Below, piece by piece: positions 24,440-33,068 of a DNA stretch of 33,287 nt. The stretch is from the NCBI GenBank assembly GCA_012728125.1, contig JAAYFT010000207.1, forward strand, positions 1-33,287. Reading direction: 5' to 3'. How positions within the stretch are numbered: position 1 is the first letter of the stretch; each line of letters opens with the position of its first letter. A program made the position numbers and the translations under genes. This DNA is from Tissierellia bacterium (lineage in GTDB: Bacteria > Bacillota > Clostridia > Tissierellales > Tissierellaceae). Under the pieces are notes generated by a model. The model had not been told where the DNA came from, ran no database searches, and saw only the letters and a program-made list of their open reading frames with translations.

Positions 24440-25957
24440 GTGCAGGAAACAATAAATAAATATACTGCTAAAATAATTGAATATTGGAGATCCCTAGAAA
24501 AGAAGAAAAAGATAGGCTTAATTGTGACTAGTATTTTTTCTTTTTTGGTTATAACTGCACTTATTATTACATTGACCAGAACGAAATATGAAGTCCTATA
24601 TAGTAATTTAAGCTTAAAGGATATGGGTCAAATAACATCAAAACTTGATGAAATGGGTGTTTCTTGGAAAAGCAGTGAAGATCAGAAGAGTATTTTAGTA
24701 CCAGCTGATATAAAAAACAGAGTAAAAATTGAGCTAGCTACCTATGGTTTACCTAAAGAAGGATATACATATATGGACGCATTTAACGATATGAGTTGGA
24801 CCATGACAGATTATGACAGGAGGCAGAGACTAAAAAAGGCAAAAGAAAGTGAACTAGCTTCCGTCATTTCTGAAATCGACGGTATACATAGTGCAGAAGT
24901 ATTTATAGATGAAAAGGATACAACAAATTTTATACTAAGTAGTGAAGAAAACAAAACTACTGCATCGGTTTTTATAGTAAAATCGGATAGTAGACAAATA
25001 TCAAACGATAAAGTTAATGCAATTAAGCATCTTGTGGCTGGCTCTGTAAATATGAATGCAGAAGATGTGAGAGTAATAGATGACGAGGGTAAATTGTTGG
25101 GAGAAGATAACCAAGACAGTCTAATAAACCAGGACTTATTTCTAGTAAAACATAGTCTAGAAAATAGGATAAACGAAGGGATTAAGAGGTTTTTAGAAAA
25201 TATAGTAGGTTATGGCAATGTAGATGTGATGTCTAGTGTTAAGATAAATATGGACAGTGAAAAAACCACAATATTGGAGTTTGCACCACCGATAGAGGGA
25301 AATGAAGAAGGATTGATTAGATCCATAGAAGAAGTGGAAGAGCATATGATAGGTGGTACCAGTGGAGGTGTCCCAGGTGTTGAGACTAATGTTGAAGATT
25401 ATCAAATGCTAGACGATACAACAAGCCGCTATGACAGGGTTAGTAGAATTATAAATAATGAATTAAATGAAATAAATAAGGAAATTAGTAAGGCACCAGG
25501 TCAAGTTGAAAGCGTTACTGTTGCAGTTCTAATTAATAGCGATGCATTAGTAGATGGTGAGATGACACCTGATAAGGAAAAGGAATTCGTGGATTTAATT
25601 TATGCAGCAACAGGGCTAGATACAAAGAACGTTCAAGTTAAAGCAGAAAGATTTAGTTCTAAAGTTATTGACAGAATAGTAGAAGAACCTTCAACAAACT
25701 GGCTTGCAATTGGAATAGCTGCACTAATATTACTTCTAGGATTAATAATACTTATTGTTTATATGAGAATTAGAGCTAAAAAAGCTGCTGAAGAAGAGTT
25801 ACAAAAATTAATGGAAGAAAAGAGTTCAATTGAATTAGAAGTTGCAGATTTAGACTTTGAATTTGAAGAATCGAAGATGAAAGCACAAATAGATAAATTT
25901 GTTGAAAAGAAACCAGAAGCAGCAGCACAACTGCTTAGAAACTGGCTGAATGAATAG
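24440..25957 (+). CDS. fliF: Flagellar MS-ring protein FliF
   Basis: FliF forms the MS ring in the cytoplasmic membrane, the base on which rotor and export gate assemble. The 505-residue protein has a first membrane helix at about 26-45, the ring-building domain with YEVLYSNLSLKDMGQITSKL and YMDAFNDMSWTMTDYDRRQR, and a second membrane helix at about 421-442. The cytoplasmic tail ends EKKPEAAAQLLRNWLNE, the FliG-binding motif. The start GTG at 24440 follows GAGGTG. The periplasmic loop holds the usual insert (about 280-320, with a GGTSGGVPG turn). Length is a little short of B. subtilis FliF. Confidence 0.97.
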   Translation: MQETINKYTAKIIEYWRSLEKKKKIGLIVTSIFSFLVITALIITLTRTKYEVLYSNLSLKDMGQITSKLDEMGVSWKSSEDQKSILVPADIKNRVKIELATYGLPKEGYTYMDAFNDMSWTMTDYDRRQRLKKAKESELASVISEIDGIHSAEVFIDEKDTTNFILSSEENKTTASVFIVKSDSRQISNDKVNAIKHLVAGSVNMNAEDVRVIDDEGKLLGEDNQDSLINQDLFLVKHSLENRINEGIKRFLENIVGYGNVDVMSSVKINMDSEKTTILEFAPPIEGNEEGLIRSIEEVEEHMIGGTSGGVPGVETNVEDYQMLDDTTSRYDRVSRIINNELNEINKEISKAPGQVESVTVAVLINSDALVDGEMTPDKEKEFVDLIYAATGLDTKNVQVKAERFSSKVIDRIVEEPSTNWLAIGIAALILLLGLIILIVYMRIRAKKAAEEELQKLMEEKSSIELEVADLDFEFEESKMKAQIDKFVEKKPEAAAQLLRNWLNE

Positions 25958-25968
25958 GAGCGATATAT

Positions 25969-26973
25969 ATGCAAAGAAGGCAGTTTACAGGAAAAGAAAA
26001 AGTTGCAATTTTGCTCATAGCTTTAGGACCTCAGAAATCTGCAGAGATCTTTAAGCACCTAAATGAAGAGGAAATTGAAGAATTGACTTTACAAATCGCT
26101 AATATGAGAATGGTTTCTCCTGAAGAAAAAAAGATGGTTATAGAGGAATTCTACCAGCTATGCCTGGCCCAAGAATACATATCTGAGGGAGGAATCAACT
26201 ATGCTAAGGAAGTTTTAGAGAGGGCATTAGGCTCTGATAAGGCCATGGACATAATTAGTAAGCTAACATCTTCCTTACATGTTAGACCATTTGAATTTAT
26301 TAGGAAAGCTGATCCCAATCAGCTTTTAAACTATATACAAAATGAGCACCCTCAAACAATAGCCTTAATATTATCATATCTATCTCCTTCGCAGGCAGCT
26401 CAAATTCTTTCTAGCTTACCCATAGAAAAACAATCTGATGTAACTAGAAGAATAGCTATTATGGATAGAACTTCACCTGATGTAATCAGGGAAATTGAAG
26501 CTATATTGGAGAGTAAGTTCTCAAACATCTTAACCCAAGACTATACAAGTACAGGTGGAATACAGGCTGTAGTAGATATATTAAACTCTGTAGATAGAGG
26601 AACAGAGAAACACATTATGGAAGAGTTAGATGCAAAAGATGCTGAATTAAGTGAAGAAATCAGAAGAAGGATGTTCGTATTCGAAGACATAATTATTTTG
26701 GACAATAGAAGTATTCAAAGGATTATTAGAGAAATCGATAATTCACAATGGGCAATTGCCCTTAAAGGAGCTAGTGAAGAAGTTAAGGAAGTCGTTTTCT
26801 CAAATATGTCTAAGCGTCTAGCTGAAATGATAAAAGAGGATATAGAATTTATGGGACCTGTACGAATACGTGATATTGAAGATGCTCAACAAAATATCGT
26901 CAATGTTATTAGAAAACTAGAAGAAGATGGCGAGATTATCACTCCAAGAGGAGGAGATGAGATTATTGTCTAA
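25969..26973 (+). CDS. fliG: Flagellar motor switch protein FliG
   Basis: FliG is the rotor protein that contacts the stator and sits on FliF. The 334-residue protein has the N-terminal FliF-binding domain (FTGKEKVAILLIALGPQKSA), the middle EHPQTIALILSYL motif, and the C-terminal torque domain with MFVFEDIIILDNRSIQRI and GPVRIRDIEDAQQNIVNVIR, including the charged residues used for torque. AATAGGAGCG precedes the ATG. Its 3' end overlaps fliH. Confidence 0.98.
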   Translation: MQRRQFTGKEKVAILLIALGPQKSAEIFKHLNEEEIEELTLQIANMRMVSPEEKKMVIEEFYQLCLAQEYISEGGINYAKEVLERALGSDKAMDIISKLTSSLHVRPFEFIRKADPNQLLNYIQNEHPQTIALILSYLSPSQAAQILSSLPIEKQSDVTRRIAIMDRTSPDVIREIEAILESKFSNILTQDYTSTGGIQAVVDILNSVDRGTEKHIMEELDAKDAELSEEIRRRMFVFEDIIILDNRSIQRIIREIDNSQWAIALKGASEEVKEVVFSNMSKRLAEMIKEDIEFMGPVRIRDIEDAQQNIVNVIRKLEEDGEIITPRGGDEIIV

Positions 26974-27733
26974 TGTTATAAAATCCTTTAGAGTAGTTGA
27001 AGTAGAATCAGTAGATCCTATAATTACTGATACTTCCGTAGATAATAAGGAGCTAGAAAAAATACTAGAAGATACTTTACTAAAGGCTAAGGAGGAATAT
27101 GAATCTATAATCCATGATGCAAAGGCTGAATCAAAAAAAATCATTGAAAATGCTGAAGTAAAATATGAAGAGATGATAAATGCTGCTTATACTAGGGCAA
27201 AAGAAATAATGGACCAATCTAAAGAAGAAGGCTATAAAGAAGGATATGAAAATGGATTTTCTGAAGGCTATGATAAAGGATACAAAGAAGGGAAAGAAAA
27301 ATCCAACATCTTAATTAACGAAGCTTTAGAAATTAAAACCCATTATTTAGAAAAAAGGAATTCTTTATTAAAAGAATTAGAAGAAGATATTATTGAACTA
27401 GTAGTATCAATTTATGAGAAGGTAATTAATAAAAGGACAGAAGAAGACAATGAATTAATTGTATCCTTAGTATTAAATGGTATAAAAAATCTAGACTTAA
27501 CCGATAAACTAACCATTATTTCCTCTAAGGAAGACTATGAAATATTAGAAATGGCAAGGCAGGAAATATTGGCAAAGTCTAGTTTTATTTCTGAATTGGA
27601 AATTAAATATGATATGTCGTTAGAAAAAGGAGATTGCATTTTAGAGACTTCTAAAGGAAGTATAGATGTAAGCATAAAAAATCAATTGGAAGAAGTAAAG
27701 GAGTTATTGACTTCAATATTAAATAATGAGTGA
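26966..27733 (+). CDS. fliH: Flagellar export ATPase regulator FliH
   Basis: FliH binds the FliI ATPase and holds it at the export gate. I chose TTG at 26966 (product M-S-N-V-I-K-S..., 255 residues), 9-11 bases after GAGGAGGAG; this overlaps the end of fliG by 8 bases. The track's start at 26927 lies well within fliG, and the ATG at 26957 is too near the binding site. The N-terminal part is a long coiled coil (about 25-85). A run of GxxxG repeats with aromatic spacers (EGYKEGYENGFSEGYDKGYK) follows at about 88-110, the hallmark of FliH. The C-terminal half (LEEDIIELVVSIYEKVINKR onward) is the globular FliI-binding domain. Its end overlaps fliI by 8 bases. Confidence 0.93.
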   Translation: MSNVIKSFRVVEVESVDPIITDTSVDNKELEKILEDTLLKAKEEYESIIHDAKAESKKIIENAEVKYEEMINAAYTRAKEIMDQSKEEGYKEGYENGFSEGYDKGYKEGKEKSNILINEALEIKTHYLEKRNSLLKELEEDIIELVVSIYEKVINKRTEEDNELIVSLVLNGIKNLDLTDKLTIISSKEDYEILEMARQEILAKSSFISELEIKYDMSLEKGDCILETSKGSIDVSIKNQLEEVKELLTSILNNE

Positions 27734-29063
27734 TAATATGGCAGAAAAAATAGATTTAAGAAAGTATATTAATGCAGTTAAAGAAAAAAGGTTTATGAAA
27801 TATACTGGGAAGATAACTAAGGTCACAGGTCTAACTATTGAATCTAATGGACCAATGGCTACAATAGGTGAATTATGCTATATTTATCCCCATAAAAGTA
27901 ATAATCCAGTTTTATCCGAAGTAGTAGGCTTTAAAGAAGATAAAATCCTACTTATGCCCTTAGGTGAAATGGAAGGAATAGCCAGTGGTAGTACTGTCGT
28001 AGGCAGTGGCAAAAGTCTTAGGGTAAATGTAGGTGAAGGATTAATTGGGAGAGTTGTAGATGGGTTAGGTAATCCCATTGATGGGTTAGGACCTATAAAA
28101 TCAGATAAGTATTATCCAGTCCAAAATTCGCCTCCTAGCCCACTAGAAAGAAAAGTAATAAGAGAACCCTTATCTGTTGGTGTAAAGGCTATAGATGGCT
28201 TATTAACCTTTGGAAAAGGACAAAGAGTTGGTATTTTTGCAGGCTCTGGAGTAGGAAAAAGTACCTTAATGGGTATGATTTCAAGAAACAGTACTGCAGA
28301 TGTTAATGTAATAGGGTTAATTGGTGAAAGAGGTAGGGAAGTCAGAGAGTTCATAGAAAATGACTTAAAGGAAGAGGGGTTAAAAAAATCCGTAGTCGTT
28401 GTGGCAACCTCAGACCAACCTGCTTTAATTAGAGTAAAAGGAGCATTAGTTACTACAGCAATAGCTGAATACTTTAGAGATCAAGGAAAGAATGTAATGC
28501 TTCTAATGGACTCATTAACTAGATTTGCTATGGCTCAAAGAGAAATTGGACTGGCCATAGGAGAACCACCTGTATCTAGGGGTTTTACTCCATCAGTTTT
28601 TGCCATGATGCCAAAACTATTAGAGAGGACTGGAACTTCTGATATAGGAACTATTACTGGTCTATATACAGTCTTAGTTGATGGTGATGATTTAACAGAG
28701 CCCGTTACAGATACAGCAAGAGGGATATTAGATGGTCATATTGTTCTATCTAGGAAACTAGCAAACTCTAATCACTATCCAGCCATTGATGTACTGGCTA
28801 GTGTTAGTAGGGTAATGCCAAATATAGTGACTGAAGAACATTTAGGACTATCAAATAATATCAAGGATTTAATGGCTGTATATAAAGAAGCAGAGGATTT
28901 AATAAATATTGGAGCATATAAAAAAGGCTCAAACAAGAAAATTGATACAGCTATTGATTTAATAGAAGATATAGAAGGTTTTTTGAGGCAGGACACTCAA
29001 GCATCACCCAGTTTTCAAGAAACCTTAAATACAATGAAAAACATTGTGGATAAAATAAAGTAA
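27726..29063 (+). CDS. fliI: Flagellum-specific ATPase FliI
   Basis: FliI is the type III export ATPase, related to the F1 beta subunit, which helps unfold and deliver flagellar subunits. The 445-residue protein contains GRVVDGLGNPIDG, Walker A AGSGVGKST (172-180), GLIGERGREVREFIE, Walker B VMLLMDSLTRFAMAQREIGL, and SRGFTPSVFAMMPKLLERTG. The C-terminal helical domain is complete. The ATG at 27726 overlaps the fliH stop; an in-frame ATG at 27738 with weak GAGTGA is an alternative. Confidence 0.98.
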   Translation: MSDNMAEKIDLRKYINAVKEKRFMKYTGKITKVTGLTIESNGPMATIGELCYIYPHKSNNPVLSEVVGFKEDKILLMPLGEMEGIASGSTVVGSGKSLRVNVGEGLIGRVVDGLGNPIDGLGPIKSDKYYPVQNSPPSPLERKVIREPLSVGVKAIDGLLTFGKGQRVGIFAGSGVGKSTLMGMISRNSTADVNVIGLIGERGREVREFIENDLKEEGLKKSVVVVATSDQPALIRVKGALVTTAIAEYFRDQGKNVMLLMDSLTRFAMAQREIGLAIGEPPVSRGFTPSVFAMMPKLLERTGTSDIGTITGLYTVLVDGDDLTEPVTDTARGILDGHIVLSRKLANSNHYPAIDVLASVSRVMPNIVTEEHLGLSNNIKDLMAVYKEAEDLINIGAYKKGSNKKIDTAIDLIEDIEGFLRQDTQASPSFQETLNTMKNIVDKIK

Positions 29064-29083
29064 CTCTCAGGAGGTGAGTTTCT

Positions 29084-29521
29084 TTGGCAAAATATAATTT
29101 TAAACTAGAAAAAGTATTGAACTATAAGGAAAAAGTGGAAGATCTTAAAAAGAATGAATTTGCAGAAAGTAGCCACAAGCTGAATATTGAAGAAGAAAAA
29201 CTACTATATTTTAATAATTATAAGGAAAGTCTACTTAATAAGAAAAGAGCAACTAATTCAGCAAGTATTGGCCAATACAAGCTATATTCCAGTTATATAG
29301 ATGATTTATCAAAAAAAATAAAAAATCAAAAAAAGGTAGTAGCAAATGCCAAAGAAGAATTTGACAAGGCAAAGGAAGAGTTACTTGTGGCTATGCAGGA
29401 AAGAAAATCTTTCGAAAAATTAAAGGAAATACAATATGAAGAATATTTACTAGACATGAAAAAAAGGGAAGAAAAATTAATTGACGGTATAGTAACCTAC
29501 AAAATAAATACCCGACAATAG
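29084..29521 (+). CDS. fliJ: Flagellar export chaperone FliJ
   Basis: FliJ is a small coiled-coil protein resembling the gamma subunit of F1-ATPase, working with FliI and FlhA. The 145-residue product begins AKYNFKLEKVLNYKEKVEDL, the typical FliJ start, and is helical and highly charged throughout with no membrane segment. The start is TTG at 29084 behind GGAGGTGAG. Gene order fliI-fliJ supports the call; primary sequence is weakly conserved in this family. Confidence 0.92.
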   Translation: MAKYNFKLEKVLNYKEKVEDLKKNEFAESSHKLNIEEEKLLYFNNYKESLLNKKRATNSASIGQYKLYSSYIDDLSKKIKNQKKVVANAKEEFDKAKEELLVAMQERKSFEKLKEIQYEEYLLDMKKREEKLIDGIVTYKINTRQ

Positions 29522-29532
29522 GGGGAAAGCTT

Positions 29533-30765
29533 ATGGATACAGCAAATACTAATGAAACTGAAAAGAGAGGACACAAATCAAGATTTATTATCATCTTGTT
29601 AATAGTTTTATTGTTGATACCCTTTGGAATCTTGGCTTTTCTATATAACAATAATCAAACATTTAAGAAAAATGCTAACGATATATTAACAAAAATGCCC
29701 GGTCCTGTAGGTAAGTATTTTGCCAATATTCCAACAGAAATGGAAAGGAATGAAAAAATCCAATATTTATCTAAATATTACTTAGAGTTAGATCCAAATT
29801 CTGCAGCAGAAAAAATCTATATAGTTAAGAAGGATGATGAAAAACTTTATATAGATCTAATAAAAAGCATGAATTCCATTTCAGTTACTAAAACCGAAGA
29901 AATAGTAAATAGGATTAGAAACATGGAATTAAGAAAAGACTTATTATTCTCAGTATATGAAGAAGTCCTTAAGGAAGAGGAGGAGAAACTTCTTTCAGAA
30001 GTATCTAGGTTTGAAAGTCAAGATATAATCCTATCTATAAGTGAAATCGAAAACAATTATAGTAATAGAGAATTTTTAAGAGTATTAGAAGAAGTAAATA
30101 TAAATACTCTGGGAGAAGTCCTGTACTACATAGATACTGATCTACGTGACTATATTTTAAGTAGTTTCAATCATAACAGAAGAAGCGATATTATTGGAAT
30201 TATTAATAAGAGATCTAATGAAGCCATAGAGTTGGAAGAGCTTGCAAAGGTATACGAAACTAAATCAGTGGAGCTTGCTATAGATCTATTAGGCAATACT
30301 GACTCCTATTCTATGGAAGAATTAGCTATTATATATAGCAATTTATCTATTTTAAAGTCTTCTAAAATATTATCAAATATAGAAGATGAGGGCTTTATAC
30401 AGGACTTATTTTCAAGTATTATCCGATACGAGGGTTTAATAAAATCCGAAGAAAATATAACTCAGAAAATCAGTAAAGGTATTGAGTTTTTCAAAGAATA
30501 CTATGAAAAAATTAATAACCTTGTCATGATCTATGACAAAATGACTCCTGAAAAAGTTGCAAAAATCGTTGAGAATATGGTGGGCAATACTAATGCTATA
30601 ACTGCCATTGAATTAGAAGCAGAAAACATACTGGAATTAACTGACAGGGATATTATTATAGATGTTCTATCAAAATTAAGAAAGCAAAACCAATCAAAGA
30701 TATTGGACCTATTAGAAACAGAAACTGCAACCCAGGTAACTAGGCTATTAGCAAGGCCAAATTAA
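29533..30765 (+). CDS. MotE/YlxF-like membrane protein with MgtE/FliG-like repeats
   Basis: A 410-residue protein at the position of ylxF (MotE family) between fliJ and fliK. It has a short cytoplasmic N-terminus, one membrane helix at about 18-38, and a long, mostly helical acidic part. Known MotE/YlxF proteins are about half this length, with a coiled coil and an MgtE N-terminal-like domain. Here several related helical units are seen: EELAKVYETKSVELA (about 235), EELAIIYSNLSILKS (262) and NNLVMIYDKMTPEKVAKIV (about 328), plus LGEVLYYIDTDLRDYIL, which resembles FliG middle/MgtE N modules. The C-terminus ends ETATQVTRLLARPN, as in YlxF. In other bacteria MotE helps MotC or stator function; that role is only inferred. 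The ATG follows AGGGGGAAAG. Confidence 0.7.
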   Translation: MDTANTNETEKRGHKSRFIIILLIVLLLIPFGILAFLYNNNQTFKKNANDILTKMPGPVGKYFANIPTEMERNEKIQYLSKYYLELDPNSAAEKIYIVKKDDEKLYIDLIKSMNSISVTKTEEIVNRIRNMELRKDLLFSVYEEVLKEEEEKLLSEVSRFESQDIILSISEIENNYSNREFLRVLEEVNINTLGEVLYYIDTDLRDYILSSFNHNRRSDIIGIINKRSNEAIELEELAKVYETKSVELAIDLLGNTDSYSMEELAIIYSNLSILKSSKILSNIEDEGFIQDLFSSIIRYEGLIKSEENITQKISKGIEFFKEYYEKINNLVMIYDKMTPEKVAKIVENMVGNTNAITAIELEAENILELTDRDIIIDVLSKLRKQNQSKILDLLETETATQVTRLLARPN

Positions 30766-30795
30766 TAAAGAATATTATAAGAAGGAGGTGAATTA

Positions 30796-32085
30796 ATGGA
30801 AGTCCTAGTACTAGATTTAGATTTTAATCCAAAACCTACAAAAAATCCTGTTAATAAAGATCTTAAGTCCAGTGAAAAAGACTTTTCATCAACGCTAAAG
30901 GCAGTTGAAGAAAGGAAGCAAAATAGACAAATCAAAATCTATGAAAATAAGGAAGAGTTAAAAGAAGCTTCTGCTAAGGATCTAACTCCAGTTGACGAAG
31001 AAGATGAAGTCAATAAAGAAAAGGTATTAGAGCAAGAAGAAGTAAAGACACCAATCATTTATGACAATATATTTAGAATAATAGATACAAGTGTTATAGA
31101 AGATGAAAGTTTAGTACCCTTAGAATTAGAAACAGCTCAGAAAATAGCTTCAGTTGAAAACCAAGGTTTTAACGAAGAAGATCCAATGAACATTCTCAAA
31201 GAAGAAGATTCAAAAATAGATATAGAGAAAAACCAAAGGATACTGAGGGAAGAAAACATAGAATTAGCAAATAATTTTATAGATATAGGGGAAAAAGAAA
31301 CTCCAGTGTCTAAATCTGAGAACTTACAATTAGATAGTAATATTCAGGCTACTTCAGTTAAATTTCAAGAAAAGGAAAATCCTTCAGTAGATGAGTTTGT
31401 TGATTCCAGTAATAATATAACAAATAACTATATACCTAGCGCCCAAAAAATGGGCAACAAACTTGATTCAGAAACACAAACCAAATCATACAATCCAGAA
31501 ATAGAGCTAGTTAATGAGGAAGGCTATGAACCATCAAATAAGGAAATAGATATAGAAGTAGATAGTCAAAATATATTTACCACAAACAAGGAGTTTATTG
31601 TTATAAAAGAAAATTCCTTAGAATTAGGAGAAACTGAAGTAGTTGATAAAAAGGACTTAATCCACCAGATTGTTGAAAAAGTAAAACTAGATTTCCAGAG
31701 CCCTAAAAATGAGATTAGGATTAAATTAAAGCCTGAAATACTTGGAGAAATGACCATGAAAATTGAAGTTGCAAAAGGAGCAATTACTGCTAAGATAATG
31801 GTTGAAAATCAAAAAACTAAGGAAATCATTGAAGGAAATATAATTCAACTGAAGGAGGAAATCAAAGATACTGGCCTTGAGATAAAAACCTTTGAAGTTT
31901 TTGTAGGTAAGGATGGAGATTTAGACAAGCACAGCTTTAATCATTTTAATTTCAATCAAAGTAACAGAAGAATAAGAATAAGGAGTTCAAATTCTAAGGC
32001 CAGTTTAAGCTACGATGATAAACTAACTGAAATTACCAATGAAGCTAGGCTCTACAAAGATGGAGGCTTAGATTTATTGGCTTAG
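30796..32085 (+). CDS. fliK: Flagellar hook-length control protein FliK
   Basis: FliK measures hook length and signals FlhB to switch export to filament proteins. The 429-residue protein has a long, acidic, low-complexity N-terminal ruler (about 1-285) and a C-terminal Flg_hook domain from about 290 with [20 protein letters not shown], followed by [17 protein letters not shown] and LGEM-type residues needed for the switch. The Asn/Ser/Arg-rich tail is variable. AAGGAGGTGAATTA precedes the ATG. The position between the MotE-like gene and flgD is standard. Confidence 0.93.
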   Translation: MEVLVLDLDFNPKPTKNPVNKDLKSSEKDFSSTLKAVEERKQNRQIKIYENKEELKEASAKDLTPVDEEDEVNKEKVLEQEEVKTPIIYDNIFRIIDTSVIEDESLVPLELETAQKIASVENQGFNEEDPMNILKEEDSKIDIEKNQRILREENIELANNFIDIGEKETPVSKSENLQLDSNIQATSVKFQEKENPSVDEFVDSSNNITNNYIPSAQKMGNKLDSETQTKSYNPEIELVNEEGYEPSNKEIDIEVDSQNIFTTNKEFIVIKENSLELGETEVVDKKDLIHQIVEKVKLDFQSPKNEIRIKLKPEILGEMTMKIEVAKGAITAKIMVENQKTKEIIEGNIIQLKEEIKDTGLEIKTFEVFVGKDGDLDKHSFNHFNFNQSNRRIRIRSSNSKASLSYDDKLTEITNEARLYKDGGLDLLA

Positions 32086-32098
32086 AAAGGAGGCAATG

Positions 32099-32503
32099 AT
32101 GAGAGTTACTAACGAACAATTAGATTATATTTATAGGTTTGATGAAGAAAATAAAAATAAGGTTAAATCAACTAGTAATAACGATTTAGACAAGAATGCC
32201 TTTTTAAAACTATTAACTGTACAATTGTCAAATCAAGACCCTCTTAATCCTATAGAAGATAGGGAATTCATCGCTCAGCTAGCCCAATTTAGCTCATTGG
32301 AACAGATGCAAAACTTAAACGCTACAATCAACACTAAATCTGAAGAGCTATTAGGTTTTCTCGATGATATAAATTCAAATCAAATCGATGCCAATGTCGA
32401 AATTCTAAAAGAGCTAATCAGCATAAGAAAAGCCATAGAAGCATATGGAATCGAAAAGAGCACTTCAGAACACTCAGTAGATGAAGTAAATACAGGTGAA
32501 TAA
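32099..32503 (+). CDS. flgD: Flagellar hook capping protein FlgD
   Basis: FlgD is the scaffold cap for hook assembly. The 134-residue product has the N-terminal signature [18 protein letters not shown] followed by [18 protein letters not shown]. It lacks the C-terminal Ig-like domains of enterobacterial FlgD, as do other short Gram-positive FlgD proteins. AAAGGAGG (32087-32093) fits the second ATG (32099) better than the first (32096). It follows fliK by 13 bases. Confidence 0.95.
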   Translation: MRVTNEQLDYIYRFDEENKNKVKSTSNNDLDKNAFLKLLTVQLSNQDPLNPIEDREFIAQLAQFSSLEQMQNLNATINTKSEELLGFLDDINSNQIDANVEILKELISIRKAIEAYGIEKSTSEHSVDEVNTGE

Positions 32504-32530
32504 GAGAAAAGTAGTTTTGGAGCTGATCAT

Positions 32531-32917
32531 ATGAAGAATATAAACAATAACTTGAATATAAAACGGCTAGAGAATCAATTAATCTCTACTTCTAAAGTGA
32601 AGAATAATATAAAGAGGGACAAGAACTTCGAGGAAATTTTAGAGAGTATTCAAAATAGAGACTCAGAGATTAAATTTTCAAAACATGCTGTTGAAAGATT
32701 AAGTAATAGAAATATGAACTTAAATTTAGAGGAGATAAAAAGACTAAAAAATGCCTTTCAAATGGCAGAAAGTAAAGGTGTAAAGGATGCTTTGATAATA
32801 ATGGATGATAAGGCATTCATTGCTAGCATCAATAATAAGGTCATAGTTACAACTATGAATAAGGAACAATTAAAAGACAATGTTTTTACTAATATTGATG
32901 GAGCAGTAATAATATAG
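32531..32917 (+). CDS. Conserved flagellar operon protein (TIGR02530-like)
   Basis: A 128-residue soluble protein of the small family found between flgD and flgE in many Bacillota. The core is IKFSKHAVERLSNRNMNLNL, then a predicted helix, SKGVKDALIIMDDKAFIASI and VIVTTMNKEQLKDNVFTNID, and it ends in GAVII. The N-terminal ~40 residues are variable and basic. There is no signal peptide or membrane segment. Its function is unknown; location suggests a role in hook assembly or export. The start ATG at 32531 has a poor ribosome binding site (TTTTGGAGCTGATC). Translation may depend on flgD readthrough, 27 bases upstream. Confidence 0.85.
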   Translation: MKNINNNLNIKRLENQLISTSKVKNNIKRDKNFEEILESIQNRDSEIKFSKHAVERLSNRNMNLNLEEIKRLKNAFQMAESKGVKDALIIMDDKAFIASINNKVIVTTMNKEQLKDNVFTNIDGAVII

Positions 32918-32945
32918 CCGGACCTTCTTAGGAGGCTAAATAGAC

Positions 32946-33068
32946 TTGAACGATAGAGAGTCTATGCTGCTCATGAAAGAGGAGGTAAGAAATATATATG
33001 ATGAGATCAATGTACTCAGCCGTATCTGGTCTGAGAATACATCAAGGCAAGATGGATGTTATTGGTAA
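32946..33068 (+). CDS. Possible small ORF (40 aa) overlapping the flgE start
   Basis: A TTG at 32946 lies 9 bases after TAGGAGG (32930-32936) in the 80-base gap before flgE and opens a 40-codon frame (M-N-D-R-E-S-M-L-L-M-K...) ending at TAA 33066-33068. Its last 70 bases overlap flgE in another frame. A good ribosome binding site without an obvious gene is the only support; the overlap region would be open by chance. A leader peptide for flgE is one possibility. Most likely not a stable protein. Confidence 0.2.
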   Translation: MNDRESMLLMKEEVRNIYDEINVLSRIWSENTSRQDGCYW

